A stretch of 59,253 bases of DNA from a virus. The stretch covers positions 1-59,253 of the IMG/VR virus record IMGVR_UViG_3300013119_000886; one strand, 5' to 3'. Position numbers and translations under genes: made by a program. The first letter of the stretch is position 1. Every line of letters begins with the position of its first letter. The notes under the pieces were generated by a model that made no database searches, was not told the origin of the DNA, and was given only the letters and a program-made list of their open reading frames with translations. This document shows positions 48,790 through 57,914 of the stretch, one piece after another.

Positions 48790-51700
48790 GAAAAATACTG
48801 CAAGTATATAATGAAGTAAGAAATAGCAATGTACCGGAAGCGGAAAAATCACTGATAATAAAAACTATTAAACAGGAATATAGGCAATCTATAAAGGAAT
48901 TAGCTACTACTAAATTCTGGGCTTTTTGTGAATATTGTCTTAAAGATGAGCAAACTGGTGAGCATGTAGAATTGCAAGACTTTCATGTAGAATGGTGTAA
49001 TCTGGTTCAAGCCACAAAGAAACTTGTGTTATTCAGTAGTATTGAGTCAGGGAAATGCGTAGATGGTAATTCTTTAGTAGCTTTATCTGATGGCACTAGA
49101 AAATTAGCTAGTGAAATAGTTATTGGTGATGAAGTATTATCAATGGATAGTAGATGGAAGATACAACCAACTAAAGTTGTTGCCACTGAGTGCAATGGTC
49201 ATAAAGACTTATTAAACATTACTACCCAATCTGGAAGAAATATCAAGGTAACTGCAAACCATAAGTTTTATATATTGGGTGAGAAGTGGATAGCAACTAG
49301 TAGATTAAAAATAGGGGATAGGATTGCGACACCAAGATTGTTGCCAGTAAAGAATGGCAAAGCTAATATTGATAATCGTATTGAACTGTTAGGTTATTTA
49401 ATAGCTGAGGGTCACTTGAATAGTTCCACTCCATCAATAACAACTGCTGATGATGATATTCTAAATCGTGTTAGGTTTTTAGTAGAGAGTCTCGATTTAA
49501 AATTATCTAATAGTGATGGCAGGTATACTTACAGGATATGCAAAAAAGGTAAAAAGAACCCTACTTATAAAAGCTCTATTGCCGACTGGTTAGAGGAAAT
49601 AGGCTTATTAGGGAAAAAGTCACATACGAAACTGATTCCTGAATGTGTTTTTAGTGCAAGTAATGATGAAAAGGCTTTATTTTTATCTGCATTATTTTCT
49701 GGTGATGGTCATGTTAGAAATGGTAAGCCTCGTTTAGTATCTTATACTTCTGTTAGTAAACGGTTAATAAATGATGTTCAATCATTATTACTTCATTTTG
49801 GCATATTATCTCAGATACACTCAAGATATACCAAGTATGACAATAGCGGCAAAGAGTTTTTGTCTTATAGATTAATGATCGGGAATAAAGAAAGTTTATT
49901 GAACTTTAAAAATACTGTTAAGTATTTATATCCTATTCACAAAACAGAAAGAATGGAGGCTTGGAGTTGGGATAGAATTTCTTGCGGTAACTTGGATGGT
50001 ATACCTGTTGCATGGAAAAAATATCAATATTGGAATGATTTTAGGCACGAAATATTATATGGGAAGAACCCTGCGATTATGAAGTATGAGGTTACTTCTA
50101 GAGAGAGAGTATATCAGATAGCTAATAACGAGATAAATGATTCTCAGATAGTAATGGATTTTGTTAATCCTAAAGTGTTAATGGATTTAGCTACGTCAGA
50201 TATTTTCTGGGATAAAATTGTATCTATAGAAAATGCTGGCGATGATTTAACTTATGATATTCAAGTAGAAGACAACCATAATTTTATAGTAAATAATTTT
50301 ATTACTCACAATTCTTCCATTCTATCAATAGGTTATCCCTTGTTTGTTTTAGGTAATAATGCGTCATTACGTGCTGCTATAGTGTCAAATGTAGCTACAG
50401 CAGCAAGTAAGTTTCTAGGTGCAATCAAGGAATATATATTGCGAGATAAAGATGTGCAAGCTGTATTTCCTGATTTAAAGCCAATGAAAGACAGGGTCAA
50501 TCCTAATAGAAACGAGAAATGGACTGATAGCGCTATAATTGTTGAGCGTCCCTTTATTTCTAAAGATTTCAGTCTTCAAACTTTAGGTGTTAAAGGTCCT
50601 TTATTAAGTTCTAGGTTGAACTTGCTTATACTAGACGATGTGTTGGACAAAAAAAATACTGACAGTGAAACAGAAAACACAAAAATAATTGAGTGGCATG
50701 ATGCTATTGCTAAGGGGCGGCTAGTAACTGATGCACAAGAAATAGTTGTTGGTACAGCGTGGGGCCCGTCGGACATGATGCACTATTTATCAGACAAAGA
50801 AGAATATACTACTGTTAAGTATTCAGTAGAGCAAGAAGACGTGGATGCTGGTACTCACAAGTTAGTTTATTGGCCGGACAGGCATCCTAGAGAAAAATTA
50901 GATGCTGAAAGAAGATATAATCCTGATGAGTATAATAGGCAAAGAAGAAGTAGAGTATCATCTAGAGATACCCAAGAATTTCACGATTATGTAGAGAATT
51001 ATATAGACAAATCAGTAGAAGTTGGTGAAGACTGGATTAAGTTTACAGGTATAGATTTATCATCGTCTAAGCGACCTGGTGACGTTATTTGTGACGTGGC
51101 AGTTTCTCCTGATTTGCAAAAAAGAGTAGTTGTTGATATTGAGTACGGTCAATGGAAAGCAAATATAAGAGCAGAGCATATAGGTGCTCATTATGATGTA
51201 CACAACCCAAGAATAGTTAGTGTAGAAGATAATGCTTTACAAAGTGATAACTTGGAATGGATGGAAGTGGTGGGTTATAAGCATTTACCATTACAAGGGT
51301 TTACAACTACTGGTGCTAATAAAGATGGTTTAGTGATGAACAACGCTATTGAATTACGCAATGGTTTATGGCGTTTTAAAGTTTTGCATGATTTTGATGA
51401 GATATGTAAATGTCATTGGTGTAGATTTATTAAAGAAGTGAAGAATTATCCTGATTACAAAACCTCAGATGGATTTATGGCGTGGTTATTAGCAAGTGAA
51501 GCAGCTAGGAGTATAGCAAGCAGAGAACCTAGATTTAGAATATTAGATTTAAACCAAGATATTGCAACAGCAGCGTTGCTGGCTAATAAGCCAGTATTTA
51601 CATTAGCTGATTATAGCATAAATAATCGCTTAACTTCACCAGATTTTATACCACCACCTGATTATGCTGATATAGTAAAAGAGATTATTCGTAATGATGG

Positions 51701-51797
51701 CAATGTTGTGGAATTTGATATATATGATAGTGAAGATGTTTTATACGTACATGCTGAAATGAATAGGGTTATAGGGATACTAAATGGAGAATCTTAG
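48786..51797 (+). CDS. terL: terminase large subunit, interrupted by an intein
   Basis: 1003 aa precursor; removing the intein (residues 91-509) leaves a 584-aa terminase, the usual size. The N-extein ends at FSSIESGK and the C-extein starts with SSILSIGY, so the intein splits the Walker A P-loop. Walker B is LNLLILDDVLD. The C-terminal RNase H-like nuclease starts FTGIDLSSS and continues DVAVSPD and VVVDIEYGQW. It powers DNA packaging and cuts concatemers; splicing is needed for activity. Confidence 0.95.
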   Translation: MRKILQVYNEVRNSNVPEAEKSLIIKTIKQEYRQSIKELATTKFWAFCEYCLKDEQTGEHVELQDFHVEWCNLVQATKKLVLFSSIESGKCVDGNSLVALSDGTRKLASEIVIGDEVLSMDSRWKIQPTKVVATECNGHKDLLNITTQSGRNIKVTANHKFYILGEKWIATSRLKIGDRIATPRLLPVKNGKANIDNRIELLGYLIAEGHLNSSTPSITTADDDILNRVRFLVESLDLKLSNSDGRYTYRICKKGKKNPTYKSSIADWLEEIGLLGKKSHTKLIPECVFSASNDEKALFLSALFSGDGHVRNGKPRLVSYTSVSKRLINDVQSLLLHFGILSQIHSRYTKYDNSGKEFLSYRLMIGNKESLLNFKNTVKYLYPIHKTERMEAWSWDRISCGNLDGIPVAWKKYQYWNDFRHEILYGKNPAIMKYEVTSRERVYQIANNEINDSQIVMDFVNPKVLMDLATSDIFWDKIVSIENAGDDLTYDIQVEDNHNFIVNNFITHNSSILSIGYPLFVLGNNASLRAAIVSNVATAASKFLGAIKEYILRDKDVQAVFPDLKPMKDRVNPNRNEKWTDSAIIVERPFISKDFSLQTLGVKGPLLSSRLNLLILDDVLDKKNTDSETENTKIIEWHDAIAKGRLVTDAQEIVVGTAWGPSDMMHYLSDKEEYTTVKYSVEQEDVDAGTHKLVYWPDRHPREKLDAERRYNPDEYNRQRRSRVSSRDTQEFHDYVENYIDKSVEVGEDWIKFTGIDLSSSKRPGDVICDVAVSPDLQKRVVVDIEYGQWKANIRAEHIGAHYDVHNPRIVSVEDNALQSDNLEWMEVVGYKHLPLQGFTTTGANKDGLVMNNAIELRNGLWRFKVLHDFDEICKCHWCRFIKEVKNYPDYKTSDGFMAWLLASEAARSIASREPRFRILDLNQDIATAALLANKPVFTLADYSINNRLTSPDFIPPPDYADIVKEIIRNDGNVVEFDIYDSEDVLYVHAEMNRVIGILNGES
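49056..50312 (+). mobile_element. LAGLIDADG intein in TerL
   Basis: 419 aa from Cys (codon 49056) to Asn (codon ending 50312). Block A starts CVDGNSLVALSDGTRK. The C-terminal splicing block reads NHNFIVNNFITHN and is followed by Ser. Between them are two LAGLIDADG motifs (LLGYLIAEGH and LFLSALFSGDGH), indicating an intact homing endonuclease. It sits between Lys and Ser of the ATPase P-loop. Confidence 0.95.
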
Positions 51798-51824
51798 TGT
51801 ATAATTTGGAGCCTGAATTAAAAC

Positions 51825-51853
51825 TTGCTATTTAATTGCAGTTGTGGTAGAAT
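51825..51853 (+). promoter_or_regulatory. possible sigma70-type promoter before portal
   Basis: TTGCTA (51825-51830) and TAGAAT (51848-51853) are separated by 17 bp in the 78-bp gap between terminase and portal genes. The -35 is weak. Confidence 0.4.
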
Positions 51854-51893
51854 GTAGTAAAAGCTAATTATTCTTGTGGTAATGGTGATAACT

Positions 51894-53432
51894 ATGATTG
51901 ATAGAATAGTAGATAAGTTGGTAAAGATACCTTCAGTTCGTAGGGCTGTAACCCAAATAAGTAAATCGGTTAGCACATCTATTGCAGAACAACCTGCAAG
52001 TGTAGCCCAAGAAACTCGCAGCAGTGGTACAAGATCGGTAGTGTACAATGACGAGCAGTATTATGCTGTTGATGCAGATACAGATACTCAAACAGCTAGG
52101 AGTGACCTAAGTACTTACCTTAACTTATACAGGTCGTTATTATGGGTATTTAGAGGTGTGCATACTATTGCTAGTAACGTTGCTATGGTCCCCCTTAAGG
52201 TTTGGGAGCCTGTATCTCCAGTTGAAAGAAATGAATATAAAATCCATCCTATATATAAGTTATGGAGAAACCCTAATAATCTAAACACCAGATTTGATTT
52301 GTTATTTAAAACATCGTCATTCATGGAGTTAGCTGGTGAAGGTTATTGGTTTTTGGAAAAAGCGGCTACTGGTTTACCTCATAAACTACATCTGCCTAGG
52401 CCTGATAGGGTAGAATCAAAAATAGATGGCAATACGGATAAGTTGGTTTATACAAGGCAAAAGCAAAAATCTATTCCTGAACTTTGGGCAATGGAAGATG
52501 TAGTTCATTTCAAACATTTTAATCCTATAAGTGATTATCAAGGCTTTCCTACCGTCGCAGCTTTTGAAGACAACTCCATCATTGAGTTATATTTGTTGTT
52601 ATATGGTAAAACATGGTTTAAAAATGCGATTTATCCCTCCCAGATGTTTCAATCATCTGCTAGATTAAGTGATGCAACTTTTGAGCGATTTCACGCAGAG
52701 ATGAAAAGATTACATGCAGGTGTTCAGAATTGGGGTAGAGTAATGTTGCTAGACGAAAACATTGCTCCAATAGACGATCAAAGAAAAACACCTTCAGATA
52801 GTGAGTTTTTAGCCAATAGAGAAAATACTAGGGAAGAAATACTTATGGGTTTAGGCTGTTACCATACTGTTGCTTTGTTACAAGGCAGAAGTGGTTCAGA
52901 TTTAAGAGAAGCTAAAAGAATATTTTGGGAAGATACAATGTTGCCTAGGTTAACTAATATTGAAGAAACTATATCCAAAGAGTTGCTGTGGTCTAGTTAT
53001 CCTGAATCTGAAGATTTAGTAGTGCAATTTGATTTGCGTAAAATTAAAGGTTTAAGGGATGATACTTTGCAAGAATCTTTAGCTAATTACCGATATTGGC
53101 AGATGGGAGTTTCAACCCCTAATGAAATTAGGCAAGAATTAGGTATAGATGGTAAAACTGAATGGGGAGATGAACGTCCTCCCACAATGCCAACAGCTAG
53201 AAGCAAAACTCTACCTAATGAAGAAAGGGCATTTTTAGAAGCATCTTTACCTCATCCTGAGAGATATGATGAAAGCACCGAAAAGGTATATAATAGATTA
53301 GATGACGCTGCTAGTGAAATTGCTTTTGAGTTAAATAGTGAGTTAAGTGACAAATCTAATGGAGATAATCGAATCACTGAAGCTATGATTAAAGATTGCT
53401 TGCTAAAAGAGTGGCACAATAATTGGGTTTAA
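51894..53432 (+). CDS. phage portal protein (HK97 type)
   Basis: 512 aa from ATG 51894 (GGTGATAAC upstream; 51876 is in frame). LLWVFRGVHTIASNVAMVPL is the typical early helix of HK97 gp3-like portals, then WRNPNNLNTRFDLLF, YWFLEKA, LGCYHTVALLQGRSGSDLRE and NYRYWQMGVSTPNEIRQELG in family order. It forms the dodecameric DNA entry channel at the head vertex. Confidence 0.92.
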   Translation: MIDRIVDKLVKIPSVRRAVTQISKSVSTSIAEQPASVAQETRSSGTRSVVYNDEQYYAVDADTDTQTARSDLSTYLNLYRSLLWVFRGVHTIASNVAMVPLKVWEPVSPVERNEYKIHPIYKLWRNPNNLNTRFDLLFKTSSFMELAGEGYWFLEKAATGLPHKLHLPRPDRVESKIDGNTDKLVYTRQKQKSIPELWAMEDVVHFKHFNPISDYQGFPTVAAFEDNSIIELYLLLYGKTWFKNAIYPSQMFQSSARLSDATFERFHAEMKRLHAGVQNWGRVMLLDENIAPIDDQRKTPSDSEFLANRENTREEILMGLGCYHTVALLQGRSGSDLREAKRIFWEDTMLPRLTNIEETISKELLWSSYPESEDLVVQFDLRKIKGLRDDTLQESLANYRYWQMGVSTPNEIRQELGIDGKTEWGDERPPTMPTARSKTLPNEERAFLEASLPHPERYDESTEKVYNRLDDAASEIAFELNSELSDKSNGDNRITEAMIKDCLLKEWHNNWV

Positions 53433-53435
53433 ATA

Positions 53436-55313
53436 ATGCAAAAAATAATACAACTACATCCAACTAGCGATTGCAATCGTATTGGCAGTAAAGAATGTTC
53501 GTTTTGTTCTTACAGAGATAATGACGATAAACATTATCTTGATAAAAATAGGATGATAAATGCTTTGATAGATGGGGTATGTTATGATTATAATATAGCT
53601 AAATTTAGTGGCGGTGGAGAACCTTTACTTCATCCTGATATAGAAAATATAATGTCAATAGCGCAACTATTTGGCTACACAAACTATCTACAAACTAATG
53701 GTGACTATTTGCAAAATGTGCATAGAGATTTAGTGCATGATATTCGTGTTAGCTTTGGTGATGGTATTAAGTTTTCTGTACCAAAAATCAAAGTAGATGG
53801 ATATTCTTATGTGGTGACAAGTCAGCCAGATTATAATAATCTTAACAATTTGATTGATTATGCAATTTGCACTAAGAGTTATGTGAAAGTGACTCAAGAC
53901 GATACTGGTAGTAACGTTCCTTCTATTAGGGAAATAATATCTAACACAATTGAATCACCATTAGTTACCTACTGGGATGTAAATGTTTACCACCAAGGGT
54001 TTATAACTTGCCCTTCTGCTATAAAGTCTCCAGTGCTGGGATATGATGGTTATTTTTACCCATGCTGTTTAGATGAGAATGAGCCTGTTGTTATTATCAG
54101 AAATAACGAGTTGCATAATATTCCTATTAAGCACACAAAAATAGGAGATTATTGTTTTGATAATGGGTATATTGAGAGTAAGTTTGTTCGTAGTGGCGAA
54201 GAAATATTAGAGTTCATACTTAGTTTAGGTAAAAGTATAAGAGTATCTAAAGACCATACCATGCTAGTAGGAAGCGATATTGTATTTAAAAATGAGTATT
54301 GGGCTAAGCGTTCTAAGGAGATTGATAGCTACCAGTTAATAGAAAAAAAGGCATCAGAAATAGGTATTGGTGATATGCTGCCTGTTATTACAAATGTTGA
54401 AGTGCCTATTGCTGTTACAAATATACCTTTGGAAATGTATAGTATTTTAGGTTATTATGTTGCTGAAGGTTGGTTTAGTGAGGAAAAGAAGCAGGTAGGT
54501 TTTATGTTTGGCCATAAGGAAAACGCATGGAAAATATTTGAACAGTTAATGTTTGCTTTGGGCATTACATATAGGGTTTATATACGAGAGACTGGTAGAC
54601 AATATAGTATATATGATGCTAGCTTAATGCAGTATGTTAGATTATGTGGTAGTAAAAGCTATTTGAAATGTATACCTAGTATGGTTTTTAATTCTTCTAT
54701 TGAGGCAAAAAAAGCATTTTTAAAAGCGTACATTGACGGTGATGGTTATGTACAATTTCCTAGCAAGCATTGTAATGGTTTCAAATTATCTTCTTGTACT
54801 GTAAGCAGGCAGCTAGCTAGTGACTTGATTTTGCTTTATTGGCAGTTAGGTATAACCGCCGGTGTTTTTAATGATGGTGTAGAGCAAATAGAAGGAAGGC
54901 AGGTAAATATTCGTGATAGGTATAGAGTTAGAGTTAGTGGTTATTATAACTTAAAGCATATTAAGGATATTTTATGTGTTGATATTTATAAAGGTGCTAA
55001 GAGTCAGAAAAAAGCACTTGGTTTTCCTAAAACTAACAATTTAATGTTTTTGCCTGTAAAGAAGATTGGCACTTTTAATAGTCAGAAACTATATGATATT
55101 TCTGTTAGTGGAACAAACTCTTTTTTCGCTGGTGTTGGCGGAGTATTAGTTCATAATTGCAGAACCCAATATGCCAAAGAGCCAATGTGGGGTTACAATA
55201 AATCTATGCGGATGGCAGGGAATTTTCCTTTTAGTTTTGATGGCAGAGGTTGCACTAGATGTTATTATGATATAAATACTAATCGAAACCCTAATTGTGT
55301 TGAGAATATCTGA
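53436..55313 (+). CDS. radical SAM/SPASM-like protein, interrupted by an intein
   Basis: 625 aa precursor; the spliced product is 261 aa. The N-extein has CNRIGSKECSFC, a CX7CX2C spacing instead of CX3CX2C, then FSGGGEPLLHPD (the SAM-binding GGE motif). The intein splits GYFYPC and CRTQYAK at adjacent cysteines of the presumed SPASM cluster. The C-extein ends GCTRCYYD. Its position between portal and head-maturation genes is odd for a metabolic enzyme and suggests a virion-related or cotranscribed modification. Confidence 0.85.
   Translation: MQKIIQLHPTSDCNRIGSKECSFCSYRDNDDKHYLDKNRMINALIDGVCYDYNIAKFSGGGEPLLHPDIENIMSIAQLFGYTNYLQTNGDYLQNVHRDLVHDIRVSFGDGIKFSVPKIKVDGYSYVVTSQPDYNNLNNLIDYAICTKSYVKVTQDDTGSNVPSIREIISNTIESPLVTYWDVNVYHQGFITCPSAIKSPVLGYDGYFYPCCLDENEPVVIIRNNELHNIPIKHTKIGDYCFDNGYIESKFVRSGEEILEFILSLGKSIRVSKDHTMLVGSDIVFKNEYWAKRSKEIDSYQLIEKKASEIGIGDMLPVITNVEVPIAVTNIPLEMYSILGYYVAEGWFSEEKKQVGFMFGHKENAWKIFEQLMFALGITYRVYIRETGRQYSIYDASLMQYVRLCGSKSYLKCIPSMVFNSSIEAKKAFLKAYIDGDGYVQFPSKHCNGFKLSSCTVSRQLASDLILLYWQLGITAGVFNDGVEQIEGRQVNIRDRYRVRVSGYYNLKHIKDILCVDIYKGAKSQKKALGFPKTNNLMFLPVKKIGTFNSQKLYDISVSGTNSFFAGVGGVLVHNCRTQYAKEPMWGYNKSMRMAGNFPFSFDGRGCTRCYYDINTNRNPNCVENI
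54066..55157 (+). mobile_element. LAGLIDADG intein in radical SAM protein
   Basis: 364 aa from Cys (codon 54066) to Asn (codon 55155-55157), followed by Cys. It begins CLDENEPVVIIRNNELH, carries ILGYYVAEGWF and AFLKAYIDGDGYV as two LAGLIDADG motifs, and ends GVGGVLVHN. The nucleophile Cys and terminal Asn are intact. Not closely similar to the TerL intein. Confidence 0.93.
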
Positions 55314-55321
55314 AGGTAGGT

Positions 55322-57382
55322 ATGATTATGAATATGTTATTAAAAAGTGAAATAGACCAATTGACTGATGAGGAATTATTGAATTATCATGGCCGTCTTC
55401 ATTCTTACTTAAATAGATTAAAGAATGACGGTGATAATTTTAACATAGATGATATATCTTCTCAGCACTATTTAGTTTATGATGCAATTAAGAATAGAGA
55501 TTTGAGGCATAAAAATTGTGATGAGATGGATGATGATATAAGTTTATTTAGTAAAGTAGAAACAAGTCTACATTTATATAATGATGAAGAAATTGAGCGA
55601 GAGCTAGAAACAATTATACTTGCGTCTATGACCGCCCCAGGTGTCCAGCAAGCTGTTGCAAAAGAAGCCCTTACTGATGATACCATAAACTTCCGTATAA
55701 TAGGCAGAATGAAGCGTTCAGAGCGTTTTGATACTTTGGGCAAAGAAGAGCCTACTGAAATAATAGATGGTGCAGCTGCTTATGAATTGTACAAAGATAT
55801 GAGTAAGAATAGTGACATATGGGTTCTTAGATGTGCTGTGATAGATGGCGATGAATTAGTGCCTATAAATGCTGGTGTTAGTAGTTTTCTTACTAGTGTA
55901 CACATGTCTATCAAATGGAATACAGAATTAAGGCATCCTCAGTGGCAAGGTTTAGATGATAGTAGATTATGGGAAATGGATGAAGGTATTCCTCATCGAG
56001 AAGTAGGAGAATATGCTTACTGGAAAACTATCGCTAGACAATTTGATAAAGAGCCCAAGTTAGGTGATACTGTTTCTATTAGGCCAGCTAGATTGCAACA
56101 ATATATGGGGTTAGGTGCTGTTGAAAGATATTGCTGGTTACAGCCAACTATAATGAGTGCTGTAACGGATGCTAGTGTGGATAGTATTAAAGAAATTGAA
56201 GAGCGTGGGTTAATAGATATAAAAGGTGTAGTTGGTAAAAGTATGGATAGTGGTAGTTCAGAATGGAGTGAATCAGAGTTTATAGATGAAGATGAAATTT
56301 CCAAGTCAGTAATTCCTTATAAAGATTTGGGCAAAGCTGACGAAAATGAAGAGTGGGATGCTAGTGAAGAAGTTAAAGCTGCTGATGTTGATACTTTAAA
56401 AATAATATGTGCTTGGTACGATAGCGATAATGCTGATGTAAAGTCATCCTATAAATTACCTCATCATAAATCAAGTGGTAAAAATGTCGCAGTGTGGAAT
56501 GGTGTTAAAGCTGCTATGGGGGCTTTGTTAGGAGCTAGGGGTGGAGTTGATATGCCAAGCAAGGATAAAAAGCAAGTTTTTTTGCACTTAAAATCTCATT
56601 ACAAAGAATTTGAAAAGGAAGTACCAGAGTTTGTCTTAAAAGAGTATATAGAGCCAGTTGTTAAAAGTGAGCATGAGATAGCTTGTTGGGTAGCTAGTTA
56701 TCCTATTGATAAAGAACCATTGATGCACTTGCAAAGACATTATGGATTAACTACTAATGACCAGTCTGGGCAAAGTGGGTTGCATTTAACGTTAGCATGT
56801 TTTGATTCGTTAGTAGATATAGAGAAAACTAGGAAAATATTGTCAGAAAGTGATGTCACTAAGTTTTTGTTTACACCTCGGGTAATGGATATTTTTGGTG
56901 ACAACCAGGAAGTATTAGTAGTACGTGGTGATTGCGATGATGATGTCAATGAGCTAGTTGGCAAGTTAAGGGATTGTGATAGTGCTAATAAGAAGTTTGA
57001 TTTTAACCCTCATATCACGTTAGGTGCTGTGGAAGACGGTAATATTGATGAAGTTCAGATACCTAAGGATATTAGGTTTGGCGAGCCAGTATTTATGATT
57101 TCTCGGGTTCAAGATGTAGACAAATATCGTCACAGTAAAAACCAATGTATGCACAAAGGTTGTCAAGATAAACCTAAATATCAGGTATTGTGGGCTGAAG
57201 GGCGAGCTAATTGTTGGTTTTGTGAAAAGCATTTACCTGTATGGCTTAATTCTGATTATGGCATATTTACTGATGTAAACGCAATTAAAGAAGTAACTAC
57301 TGATGAAGTGCCTAAATGGGGTGACAACAATAATCCTAATATATGGGAAGCGTTACGGGAACAACTAATAAAGAAAGGATAG
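55322..57382 (+). CDS. head-maturation (XkdF-like) protein fused to a 2H phosphoesterase domain
   Basis: 686 aa; AAGGTAGGT precedes ATG 55322. Residues about 120-290 resemble XkdF-type phage head proteins/proteases. Residues 380-440 (YKLPHHKSSGKNVAVWNGV ... GARGGVDMP ... HYKEFEKEVPEF) are the helical segment often found after phage proteases. Residues about 450-585 contain HLTLACFD and HITLG, the paired HxTx motifs of 2H (LigT-like) phosphoesterases, which act on 2',3'-cyclic or 2'-5' linkages in RNA. A zinc-like CMHKGC ... FCEKH follows. Confidence 0.75.
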   Translation: MIMNMLLKSEIDQLTDEELLNYHGRLHSYLNRLKNDGDNFNIDDISSQHYLVYDAIKNRDLRHKNCDEMDDDISLFSKVETSLHLYNDEEIERELETIILASMTAPGVQQAVAKEALTDDTINFRIIGRMKRSERFDTLGKEEPTEIIDGAAAYELYKDMSKNSDIWVLRCAVIDGDELVPINAGVSSFLTSVHMSIKWNTELRHPQWQGLDDSRLWEMDEGIPHREVGEYAYWKTIARQFDKEPKLGDTVSIRPARLQQYMGLGAVERYCWLQPTIMSAVTDASVDSIKEIEERGLIDIKGVVGKSMDSGSSEWSESEFIDEDEISKSVIPYKDLGKADENEEWDASEEVKAADVDTLKIICAWYDSDNADVKSSYKLPHHKSSGKNVAVWNGVKAAMGALLGARGGVDMPSKDKKQVFLHLKSHYKEFEKEVPEFVLKEYIEPVVKSEHEIACWVASYPIDKEPLMHLQRHYGLTTNDQSGQSGLHLTLACFDSLVDIEKTRKILSESDVTKFLFTPRVMDIFGDNQEVLVVRGDCDDDVNELVGKLRDCDSANKKFDFNPHITLGAVEDGNIDEVQIPKDIRFGEPVFMISRVQDVDKYRHSKNQCMHKGCQDKPKYQVLWAEGRANCWFCEKHLPVWLNSDYGIFTDVNAIKEVTTDEVPKWGDNNNPNIWEALREQLIKKG

Positions 57383-57388
57383 CTGCAT

Positions 57389-57610
57389 ATGAGTAATAGG
57401 TCATTGGTGTTACCGTTAGTTGAAGAAGCTATAGAAAAGGCTCACCGTGATAGTTATACTAATAGTCATTCTTATCAAGACGAGTTTTGTTTACTGCCCC
57501 AAAGTAAAGAGTTTAAAAAGATAACAGCAGATGCTCAGGCAGCTGTATTAGAAAGAGTAAGATTATGGCTTATGGGCATAGGCGTAAAGAAGGTTGATTA
57601 TGAAGGATAA
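57389..57610 (+). CDS. small hypothetical protein
   Basis: 73 aa; GAAAGGATAGCTGCAT precedes ATG 57389. Helical (KITADAQAAVLERVRLWLMG). It overlaps the next gene. Confidence 0.55.
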   Translation: MSNRSLVLPLVEEAIEKAHRDSYTNSHSYQDEFCLLPQSKEFKKITADAQAAVLERVRLWLMGIGVKKVDYEG

Positions 57611-57914
57611 GCAGTATTATTATAGGTGTGACTGCCATGAGGATTTATTGTGTGTTAATGCTGATGATACTTTGCGGATGAACTATTCTACAGAGGATTT
57701 GAGTAATGACAAAAGCTATTTTTTGTTAGAGCTGTCAATGTGGGCAAAAGGTTGTAGCAAGAAGAAAGTGCCTATTAGAGATAGGCTGCGTTATTGTTTT
57801 AATATATTATTTACTGGTACAATTTATACTGACCAGATTATTTTAGGGTGGAATAGTACTAAGCAGTTACGGAATGATTTAACTGACATTTTGAAGAATT
57901 ACGAAGGGGGTTAA
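57600..57914 (+). CDS. small hypothetical protein
   Basis: 104 aa from ATG 57600 after AAGAAGGTTGATT. Contains RCDCHEDLLCV and a central aromatic helix. The GGGGG before its stop serves as ribosome site for the methyltransferase, with which it overlaps by one base. Confidence 0.55.
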   Translation: MKDKQYYYRCDCHEDLLCVNADDTLRMNYSTEDLSNDKSYFLLELSMWAKGCSKKKVPIRDRLRYCFNILFTGTIYTDQIILGWNSTKQLRNDLTDILKNYEGG

